Positions 39,101 through 47,800 of a DNA stretch of 64,000 bases are shown here, one piece after another. This DNA is from Arenicola marina (lineage: Eukaryota > Annelida > Polychaeta > Arenicolidae): the NCBI GenBank assembly GCA_964019135.1, contig OZ025258.1, positions 30,746,186-30,810,185 on the forward strand. Direction: 5' to 3'. The translations under genes were made by a program, and so were the position numbers. Under the pieces are notes generated by a model. The model was not told where the DNA came from, did not search any database, and worked only from the letters and a program-made list of their open reading frames with translations. Numbering within the stretch: the stretch's first letter is position 1; each line of letters opens with the position of its first letter.

Positions 39101-39421
39101 CTGGTCGACATGCTGCACAACGTTGTGGTCCACCAGTACCGCCAAGCAGAGCACAGCATGGTTGGCCGTGGGGACTACGAGCTTTGCGAGGAGTTCGACC
39201 GGTTCGCCGTCCCCATGGATGTATGGGCATCCCGCACTTCAGACCAGCGTCAGCGGCATCTGGCACGCTTCATGAAGGCATACAAACTCCTCAAAGGCTG
39301 TGTCCGCTCAACAGACGGCCAACTCGTGGTCACGGCACCCACTGGCGGCAAGAAGCCATGCCAGCGCAAACGGAAGCGCTGCGCTAAAACGACGACGCCA
39401 AGTAACAAGAAGAAGGCGTAA
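36197..39421 (+). CDS. MULE transposase with N-terminal PHD-like zinc finger and OTU cysteine-protease domain (1074 aa)
   Basis: Residues 14-65 form a PHD-like zinc finger (CSTC, CSLCQQWSHRHC, FICRRC). Residues about 140-295 are an OTU domain: SGDGNCMYRAIS with Asp148 and Cys151, and His290 in NHFVVL, so the catalytic triad looks complete. Residues about 315-455 are a Ser/Pro/Asp repeat linker (LDADSAPSSP units). The MULE core has Asp763 (GFDKTF), Asp831 (GSDNEKA), a C..H motif (SCTRHLKGN) and Glu949 (NNNCESINHV), a full DDE set. The tail is Lys/Arg-rich and probably nuclear-localising; no SWIM finger is obvious. Known from the families: MULE proteins cut and paste DNA at their TIRs, and OTU domains cleave ubiquitin chains. 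Use of OTU activity in transposition is inference. The single exon has no stops. Confidence 0.93.
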   Translation: MEFTRKTRSSKYPCSTCGSSCNKNSIECSLCQQWSHRHCVPMSPRLLQCWGDEVKDLNFICRRCAFNDSGDYDCAAALARIHGVLRRPDLLLKTVESEILLLRTYGVTMPTAQSPPPPGPIDAVSVRILRKFQPIILARHEPLAISGDGNCMYRAISRGMLGNEDQHLVIRLMTALEIAQHRECYDYQSPQYRDLIADNTVVCDPYDNLLLAAVKPGAWSELLHIYAASAALNVALRSYCPPTLNNEFRAGPLTRKVCGRGVKASAYSCVTVMWTQMQAPQSMSTFRPNHFVVLQERAARPMMDLDLTEWPALPASPVSRSTSLDADSAPSSPVCLDADSAPSSPGCLDADSAPSSPGCLDADSAPSSPGCLDADSAPSSPVSRSTSLDADSAPSSPVCLDADSAPSSPVSRSTSLDADSAPSSPVCLDADSAPSSPVSRSTSLDADSAPSSADTSINATERVIAKGGCDLTTGKFLPVSEVIGLLTGNAKAATICPDVPTGVKENCYFLVDNARNQRTHRNVVWDDCGAWKSQGPSPKTTFVPDATGKLTTVVHKNGMYNVERRSNGKRALVALDPQPLASALVHVQRNYRKHSLCPDYQRRVTWLKDASGLACVEYIGKFPGTAPHGSSERNTRPYIRTKPEVMESIKAEVTHKQTRKAFDSLCKAAGGDVYALPKSMKQLESARYRSRKEGGVEGCTANFADNLQQLLTRARGGDDFLRRITIGDSLVPSIMLYTDAQIQDIKRFCCSGPGSTSTILGFDKTFNLGEVHVTVGVFKHLGVKRRATGDHPIFAGPMFLHGNSDFSTYFDFFSRLSVLLHGTAAPVFGSDNEKAMVNAIAKAFPSSRRMSCTRHLKGNLNDYLQDKVGVSTKLRTDITQSVFGRQGVVNAESAAVFDMRALDAEQRFVAHAPQATHYFKTRILPILKENYATSSRHGISPSWINNNCESINHVLKLETQWKPQSLVGLVDMLHNVVVHQYRQAEHSMVGRGDYELCEEFDRFAVPMDVWASRTSDQRQRHLARFMKAYKLLKGCVRSTDGQLVVTAPTGGKKPCQRKRKRCAKTTTPSNKKKA
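37141..37551 (+). repeat. In-frame 36/48-bp tandem repeats inside the transposase gene
   Basis: Units encode LDADSAPSSP(V/G)C or the longer form with SRSTS, about ten copies. Copies are nearly identical at DNA level, so the array expanded recently. It separates the OTU domain from the transposase core. Confidence 0.95.
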
Positions 39422-39485
39422 TGTGTGTAATGTGTGTGTGGTGCGGGGTGTGTAAATACAAATCTACTACTATGAACAAAGCTAC

Positions 39486-39880
39486 TATGACTAATGCTTT
39501 AAGTGTCTTTTAGCAGCGATACATGTCCCTTTTACGCCGATGTAACCGTCTTTTCGCGAAAAGACCTCATAACGCAAACATGTATATAACATCATTTGCC
39601 GCGTTACGCCATCTAGTGAGGCAGCGGGCAAGTATGTATCCAACATGGCGGCAGCCGTACCGATCGCTGAACGGCGTCCGTGTTGAAATATTTGTTAAAT
39701 ACGTATATGAACCCGATTAAACAATATAGTTTTTCATTAAATCTTTCAGTAAAGACACTACAAATAGAATCAGCCGGTTCAACAGCTTCAAACCGGTGTT
39801 AATTGGCATTTGGACTGTCTTTTCGCGAGATTAGTGTCTTTTCGCGAAAAGACACGTCTTTTCGCTATACAGTGAGACCC
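39486..39880 (-). repeat. MULE right terminal inverted repeat
   Basis: Reverse complement of the left TIR with a handful of differences (for example AGCAGCG versus the ATCAGCG expected near 39512). It holds the mirror-image palindromes and the mirror YY1-like (39641-39652) and CTCF-like (39608-39619) words. Confidence 0.92.
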
Positions 39881-39889
39881 GATCCAGGG
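39881..39889 (+). repeat. Target-site duplication GATCCAGGG, right copy
   Basis: It is identical to 35378-35386 at the other end of the MULE. Confidence 0.85.
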
Positions 39890-40245
39890 CATTGCGCACA
39901 TGGGGACCAGCGTAACAAAGTCATGTCCAGCGTAACGATAGAGAATGGTCTAGTGAAGGCAAAGAACCAGTTAAAATTTGTGGAACGGAACCAGTTACCT
40001 AGGCTTAGTGTGTGTTATCGTTCAGAGTTTAGAGCATTGTGCCGGTGATTTCAGTGAGAAAAATTGTCTAATGCCAATGGTTTGATGAGCTGGTACGTGT
40101 AAGAATGCTGCGCAAGTAGATGATATGTAATAAATAGTACAATAAGGGATGTCGCAAGGAATATTCGTCACTGACCCGTATTATCGCTCAAACCCAGGCT
40201 GGGCCTAAACCTGTAAACTAAAGGGTCTATAGACGATAAACAGAA

Positions 40246-40381
40246 CCACAGGCACAGTAAATCGACTGACACAGAGGGGGGGGGGGGGGTCCGCACGGCC
40301 TACTAATGTTTTATTAGTAGGCCGTGCGGACCCCACCCCCCCCCCATCCCCTCTGTGTCAGTCGATTTACTGTGCCTGTGG
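40246..40381. repeat. Long near-perfect hairpin with poly(G)/poly(C) arms
   Basis: The left arm 40246-40307 and right arm 40313-40381 are complementary from CCACAGGCACAGTAAATCGA at the outside to CTACTAAT/ATTAGTAG around a 5-base loop. A run of about 15 G in the left arm pairs with C-rich sequence interrupted by A/T in the right arm. Confidence 0.85.
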
Positions 40382-40714
40382 ACAGAACGGCTGTATCTGT
40401 GTATGGTCTCCCCACCCTTTGCTTTAGTATGGGTGGTGGGGGCTGAGGGCTTAAATTGGAATCCTCGGATACCAGAAAGGCATGATTTGTAAATGTATAT
40501 AAAATATTGCTTTGAAAAATCTTCGAATCATCTTTTTTGGGTTGAGTTATTTTCAAAGAATGCCAATTAGTCCATTTTGACACCTCACCCCAGTGTGAGC
40601 CTCCCCTGCCTCCACCCCCACACTGCACACTATGCATATGGCCCGTCAATCAACCCAGCTGCTAGCTTCACACACCACCCCTCCCCACACCCCTATAGAC
40701 TACTACCCCACCCT

Positions 40715-41075
40715 AGCCCAGAACCCTAGGCTGTGTGGGCTGAAACACAGCCTCGTCGCATTCCATAGTAAAATTCTGGTCTGGAACAACCCCATTTCAG
40801 GGTTGTTTGACTTTGAGCAAGTGTAGCTCTGATTCTCCTTTGCTGTGGGAAAAGTTTTATAACAGAACCAAACCTTAATCCTTTTCTTATTACTTCCTGA
40901 CAAGTAATGACTAATCACATAAGTAACCTTTCTTGAGAGGCAAAAATAGTCCAGTCTGTCACCAGAAATTCACATGAAAACATGTGTTTTCACTGACCCA
41001 ATGACTGGGTCCCTGAACAATGAACCAATTAGCATGGCTTATAATATCATGTGATGACCTTGCACATGTGCAGTG
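40715..41075 (-). repeat. Dispersed repeat, inverted partner of 25690-26045
   Basis: Same family as 25690-26045 on the opposite strand, with similar boundaries (AGCCCAGAACCCTAGGCTGT at the left). Confidence 0.8.
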
Positions 41076-41104
41076 AACAACTTTCTGTAAAAAAAATGGT
41101 GGCA

Positions 41105-41545
41105 TGTTGTTATCCATTTTGATGGATAACAATTGGTGGAGGCCACTGATGGGGCGAAGGCCTTATCTTTAGATACCTCATAATGGGTGGGGGCCACTGA
41201 TGGGGCAAAGTTGTAATCTTTGGAAATGTCACAGTTAGTGAAGGCTACTGATGGGCAAAGTCATAATCTTCAAAGATGTCACAATGACTAATGGGGCAAA
41301 GTCTTAATTTTTGGAGATGTCACGATGAGTGGAGGGGACTAATGGGACAAATTTAGTCCTAATGTTCAGGGACTGTCACAATGGATGAGGGCCATGATAT
41401 GGCAAAGTCTAATCTTGGGAGACCTCAGGATGAATAGAGGCCACTGATGGGACAAAGTCATAATTTTCTGGGTGTCACAATGAGTGACTTTTTTTTAATG
41501 GGAAAAAGTCATAATCTTTGGGGACCTTATGGGTGCAGGCCAGTT
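41105..41545 (+). repeat. Degenerate ~50-60-bp tandem repeat, about 8 copies
   Basis: Recurring words are GGCCACTGATGGGGCAAAG, TCATAATCTT and GATGTCACAATGA. Copies are diverged, so the array is old. Confidence 0.8.
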
Positions 41546-41676
41546 CCCTGCTGCGAGAAATAATTACTGTGATGGGAATAGCAAACTGAAATGAGACTGG
41601 TGGGGTTACAAAGTCAATCTCTATGTACATAACTCCTTATATGTATCTGTATGTGTTTAAACATGTATGTTTCCAG

Positions 41677-43460
41677 TTCGCTGTGGCACTGACGCATGAG
41701 CAGGCATATTGCATCTTTGAGACAGATGAGAAGGTGATAACATGTCCCATGTACATAATACTTCAAGCGATAAGAAGTCTATGATATCTCGTCGGTAGGT
41801 ACAGTTTAAAATTGGTTTAAAGATTGATGTTCATTCATGCAAGCGGTTATTGTTCAGCATGTTGCAATTTATATTTATTCACGAGATCCCATTATTATAT
41901 TTGTTTTCAAGGAGATTCCACCTGGAATCTTGTGAGATAATAAATAGCAGTAAAATTAATGATAAAATACCACTTTAACCCCTAAAAATCTTGGGCGCAT
42001 ATCCATCATCTTCACAGTGCTGGGTGGTTCAGTAGTATTTAACGTGACCTGGTATATCTAAGGTGTTGACTGTGTGTCCAAATCATAATTCATGAATCAT
42101 CAAATGATATTGCTACAAAGACTTTGATATATTCTGATGTTGACGATTCCCACATATATTTCATACTCCTTGACCTAATAAATTAAATGGAAAATGTATT
42201 CCACAATATTTGGCACTTTTAGTTATGGTTTCTAAACCAATAATATGGCGCTTTTACGTTGCATCGATTCTCAATAATCTGGTCTTTGGATAAGATTGTT
42301 ACAACATTTTACATGTATTTATTTTGGTGTGGGTTTAGTAGTACATATATGTACCAGTATTTCATATTAGCCAAACTGCACCCGAGGAGGAAGAAAACCT
42401 TTCTATGACTCCTCAACTTGAAGCAGATGTAGCTGAAAACCTTGCCCAGTTTATCGACAGGTAAGTTAAAGATAAACATTTTAATGCAAATATTTGTAGT
42501 TTACTGAGTAAAATGTCTACAGTTTTTGTAAATAGTTCACTAAATTGTCAGTGGCAGTAGTTTATACGAAATACGGTCATATTTTCAGTCAGTTGGAGTT
42601 GGTCGAAGAGCGGACTGAGAGTCCTGAGCAGACACTGACAGCAGAAGCTGATTCCGGTGGGTAACAACGAATAGAACGTTATTTAACAACTCTTAACTGC
42701 ACTTTAAAAGTAAGCGCTTTATTTTACCCTATATTTTCACAAGCATTATAAGTTTCTGCTAATAACCCTAATAACCCCACCCTTCATAAGAAAAAATGTA
42801 TATTGTATGTGTGGCTCTTTTGTTTAGTTTGAGAGTTTTGAAATATAGGCTGTGTATTTTCTCCGTGGCTGATATTGATGATATCATAATGTAGGTTTCC
42901 GGCTTTTCCGTACGTCCGATCCAACAACTACTACAACTTCAAACGCCGTGCGAAAGAAGAAACGACCAGTTAGCTCGAGCTCAGACAGGTAATGGCAAAA
43001 CAAATGCAACATCGTTGCTAGAACAGCATTTCTGTATAGAAGTTAACAACAACTAAACAATCCATTGAATTTCAAGTGTTAAACAACTTTTACCTATACT
43101 CGTCTTGTGTATATAGGTCTCTAGTTTTAAGCTCCCCGGACGGAGACAATTGTTGATGGATTATCTGGAACCAATTTCAGCGGTTTAGACGATGAAAAAT
43201 TCGCCAGCGTGGCTGTCACCTCGGACGATATTGTTGCCCAAAGCCGACTCCAGTACCCATCTCAAGCTCCCAAGTGCTTCTCCGACCCGTGGAAGGAAGA
43301 GGAGAGCTCTTCACCGGCCGTGCCCCGCCCAGTGAACGGAATCGAGGCGCCACGGACACCCAGCAATCGTAAAGACGCAGAAGAGACAGAGTCCCACGCC
43401 ATTAACAAGGTTAAGAAAAAGAAAAGTACAAAAAAGAAATCTACGATTAGTGATTCTTGA
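41677..43460 (+). CDS. Unrecognised split gene, 3' six exons, acidic/serine-rich product with basic C-terminus
   Basis: Exons that join in phase: 41677-41733, 41912-41931 (20 nt), 42371-42460, 42589-42656, 42895-42988 and 43181-43460 (TGA). The product reads FAVALTHEQAYCIFETDEK, then EIPPGIF, an acidic PEEEENLSMTPQLEADVAE stretch, ELVEERTESPEQ, a Thr-run then VRKKKRPVSSSSD, GLDDEKFASVAVTSDD, KCFSDPWKEEES and a final lysine-rich tail (KKKKSTKKKS). The basic patches could be nuclear-localisation signals. I see no known domain or membrane segment. The 5' end is not found; the first exon listed has a good acceptor, so more exons must lie upstream, possibly beyond the MULE. The last acceptor (AATTTCAG before 43181) was chosen because the two upstream AGs lead to an immediate stop. 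Confidence 0.7.
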
Positions 43461-43735
43461 TTAATCATACTGCAAGTTATCATTCTGTCCATTGCAGTCA
43501 TCTGCTAACAAAAATCGGAAACTACTGCCACGTGTGAAGTCTTCTGCAGTATGTCAGCCCTTCAACCACAGGAAGTGCTGTCTGCGTTTTAAGTAGGAGC
43601 ACTGGCTGAACCACCAGCGCATCAACTACGGCCAACCATGTTACTTCCATAACGACGCAGCCTCTTTGTGAGGTGAGGTTTACATTCTTAATTCACAAAT
43701 CTTATGTAAATCTTCGCGTCGAAGAAAATGGAAGC

Positions 43736-43741
43736 AATAAA
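43736..43741 (+). terminator. Candidate polyadenylation signal AATAAA
   Basis: It lies 276 bases past the stop codon of the unrecognised gene, a normal 3' UTR length. No transcript evidence. Confidence 0.45.
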
Positions 43742-44848
43742 CTGACAACTCAATACCTGTCATTGATTTATTCATCACAGATTTTACGAAAACACATTAA
43801 GATCTAAAGAAGGGTGTTAAAAAACGTAACAATAAATTATCAGTGGAATGTTATATTTAAGCGTATGTGATCTAAAAGCAGCCCCAGTATTCAGCGATGG
43901 TATTGCCACGACACGAACAGATAAACTCAGATAAACTATATTCCAACAATTCCTGAAACTTGGTGCCCGAGCCGCACAGGTTTATTGGTTGGTTGTGGAG
44001 TAGGACGCTTTACACGCAGTAGGTACGTCGTGACAATGGGAAGGGTAAAGGTAGGGAGAAGCCATGTCTCCGGAAATACATCCTACTCTTTGCCAAGAGA
44101 TTTTTTATTCTGCACCAACAGTCATTTGCAGGAGTGGGGCTCGAACCACGCACGGGCCGCTTGGGCTGGCCTAGCATCTAGAACAGACTCGACAATAGCT
44201 GATTAGGTCATTAAGTGACCCTCGAACATTTATGAATATGTACGAGGAAAGCACATATTATTCGCTATATCAATAGCACATTAACCACGTTGATGCAGCT
44301 TGATCCACGCTCTTTTTAGTGACTGATAAAACGACTAGATTACATATAATATTATATAATACTATTATATTATTTTATATTATATCATAATACTGCAAAC
44401 ATGTAAGAATTAGACTAGATATAAACATTTGTTATCAAATATTCTAGCAAAACAAAAACACTTTTTTAATACAATTTATGTAACAGATATTCACTTTAGG
44501 TACAACTAATGCAAACATCACTTCTGAAACTAATGTAAATCAGCTAAGACATTTGTTAAAACACCATCAAATCCCTGAGATAACAGAGTAACGACTGGAC
44601 CAAGAAGCTCTTTACACTCCAGGAACAGTCCAACGATATGGTTTGCCAGTCATCAGACCGGTATACCTCAATATCATCTCTCGTCATCACCATAAGTTAC
44701 ATTTTATAATGAAAACTTACACGTTTAAATGTTTTAAGTGTTTGAAATGCTTCAGCCGCAATTGAACAACATGGAATCGTCACATTCCTAACGCACTTTT
44801 TGTTTTTGAAAGACCTTTGGCAACGGCAAAAAACCCATTTGAACGCCA
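43742..44848. other. Tail-to-tail interval between the unrecognised gene and TLCD3
   Basis: It should contain the TLCD3 3' UTR on the minus strand. Candidate minus-strand AATAAA signals are at 43770-43775 and 43981-43986. An A/T tract lies at 44345-44390. No gene is seen. Confidence 0.35.
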
Positions 44849-47800
44849 CTAGTTCTTCAGAACCCATTTTCCTATTACGGAATCCCTGCAGAACGTTCTG
44901 GCGGCAATTATCAACATTATGGACAGCCAGTAAAGCTGGAATGCGAGTAGGAGCGCACACCCCATGCAGCATTTGACTGGAATATGATGGGGAACCTGCC
45001 ACCAAGACAACCCCTGCTGGATGGCGTAGGCCCAGAACATGAAGGGAAAGACGAGGATCCGGCAGACAATCCACATAATGATCAGCACCACACCATTGAC
45101 TTTGTACAGGGCAGTCTCCTTCTGGTTGAACTGTGGGGAGACAAGAGAGCGTACAGTTCAGAGCCATATATTACACGCACGCACAATGACATTTGTTAAC
45201 TTTCGCGATAGATCAGGCAAAGATGATTGTTTTGTCCGCAAATGGCAACAATGTTACCACTTCAGGTAGATTTTAGATGAGAATGGTCAGGGATTTTAAA
45301 TAGTACAATCATCGCACACATGCAACTCTTACTGCGTTATCTTGGAAATGCATAGACACTCGTTATTACCCAAATTTCAATCACTTTATAATCACCATAT
45401 GATAACTATGTTAACCATAACATGGTCACCACAATGTGGTCACTTAATGGTAACTGGAAACTGGTCACTATAGACAACACAATATGGTTATCACAATATG
45501 ATCAGTATAGACAACACAATATGGTTATCACAACTTGATCACTATAGACAACACAATATGGTTATCACAATATGATCACTATGGTCATCACAATATGATC
45601 ACTATGGTCATTACAATATGATCACTATATTATGGTCATTGCAAAATGGACACCAAACAATATGGTCACTACATTATGGTCACAACATGTTTACATATGG
45701 TCATCATAATATGGTCACTATGGTCACCACAGCATGGTCGCTATGGTCACCACAATATTGTCACTACCGCGAAGGGTAAATGGTCACATATGGCCAGTAT
45801 TAAGTCCATGATACACACGACCCATGAGGCCATGATACACCCGACCCATGAGGCCCTGATACACTCGACCAATGAGACCATGATACACTCGACCCATGAG
45901 ACCATGATACACTGGACCCATGAGACCATGATACACTCAGCCCATGAGACCCTGATACACTCGACCTATGAGGCCCTGATACACTCAACCCACGAGACCA
46001 TGATACACTCAACCCATGAGGCCATAATACACTCGACCCATGAGACACTCGACCCATGAGGCCATGATACACTCGACTCATAAGGCCCCGATACACTCAA
46101 CCCATCAGGCCCTGATACACTCGACCCATGAGGCCCTGATTCACTCGACCCATGAGGCCATGATACACTCGATCCATGAGGCCATGATACACTCGACCCA
46201 TGAGGCCATCATACACACGACCCATGAGGTTATGATACACCCGACCTATGAGACCATGGTACACTCGACTCAAGAAGCCATGATACACTCGATTCACGAG
46301 ACCCTGATACACTCGACCCATGAGGCCATGATACACTCGACCCATGAGACCATGATACACTCGACCCATGAAACCATGCTACACTCGACCGATGAGACCA
46401 TGATACACTCGACCCATGAGACCATGATACACTCGACCCATGAGACCATGATACACACGACCCATGAAACCATGCTACACTCGACCGATGAGACCATGAT
46501 ACACTCGACCTATGAGACCTTGATACACTCGACCCATAAGGCCATGATACTACTAAACCCATGAGACCATGATACACTCGACCCATGATGCCATGATACA
46601 CTCGACCCATGATGCCATGATACACTCGACCCATGAGGCCATGATACACTCGACCCATGAGGCCATGATACACTCGACCCATGAGACCATGATACACTCG
46701 ACCCATGAAACCATGCTACACTCGACCGATGAGACCATGATACACTCGACCCATGAGACCATGATACACCCGACCTATGAGACCATGGTACACTCGACTC
46801 AAGAAGCCATGATACACTCGATTCACGAGACCCTGATACACTCGACCCATGAGACCATGATACACTCGACCCATGAGACCATGATACACTCGACCCATGA
46901 AACCATGCTACACTCGACCGATGAGACCATGATACACTCGACCCATGAGACACTCGACCCATGAGACCATGATACACTCAACCCATGAAACCATGCTACA
47001 CTCGACCGATGAGACCATGATACACTCGACCCATGAGACCATGATACACTCGACCCATAAGGCCATGATACACTCGACCCATGAGACCATGATACACTCG
47101 ACCCATGAGGCCATGATACACTCGACCCATGAGGCCATGATACACTCGACCCATGATGCCATGATACACTCGACCCATGAGGCCATGATACACTCGACCC
47201 ATGAGGCCATGATACACTCGACCCATGAGGCCATGATACACTCGACCCATGAGACCATGATACACTCGACCCATGAGGCCATGATACACTCGACCCATGA
47301 GGCCATGATACACTCGACCCATGAGACCCTGATACACTCGACCCATGAGACCATGATACACTCGACCCATGATGCCATGATACACTCGACCCATGAGACC
47401 ATGATACACTCGACCCATGATGCCATGATACACTCGATCCATGAGACCCTGATACACTCGACCCATGAGACCATGGTACACTCGACCCATGAGACCATGA
47501 TACACTCGACCCATGAGGCCATGATACACTCGACCCATGATGCCATGATACACTCGACCCATGAGGCCATGATACACTCGACCCATGAGGCAATGATACA
47601 CTCGACCCATGAGGACATGATACACTCGACCCATGAGACCATGATACACTCGACCCATGAGGCCATGATACACTCGACCCATGAGGCAATGATACACTCG
47701 ACCCATGAGGCCATGATACACTCGACCCATGATGCCATGATACACTCGACCCATGAGGCCATGATACACTCGACCCATGAGGCCATGATACACTCGACCC

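Larger units (their letters stand above)
35387..39880 (+). mobile_element. Mutator-like (MULE) DNA transposon with 395-bp terminal inverted repeats and a 9-bp target duplication; looks intact
   Basis: The outer ends are CGGTGTCACTGTATAGCG and, complemented, GGGTCTCACTGTATAGCG. GATCCAGGG at 35378-35386 is repeated directly at 39881-39889; nine bases is the usual MULE target duplication. The two TIRs (35387-35781, 39486-39880) differ at only a few sites. One uninterrupted coding frame lies between them. Near-identical TIRs, an exact target duplication and an open frame all suggest a recent insertion. Confidence 0.93.
39890..41104. other. Intergenic or intronic DNA right of the MULE
   Basis: An open frame runs from the MULE edge to about 40048 (contains KVMSSVTIENGLVKAKNQL) and resembles no family I know. 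The hairpin at 40246-40381 and the dispersed repeat at 40715-41075 are listed separately. The 5' exons of the unrecognised gene at 41677 may lie here or left of the MULE. Confidence 0.35.

Noticed and set aside
43118-43156. Acceptors TATAG or TTTAAG for the last exon of the unrecognised gene
   Set aside because: Both give a stop within about 13 codons; the AATTTCAG before 43181 keeps phase and a 92-codon frame.
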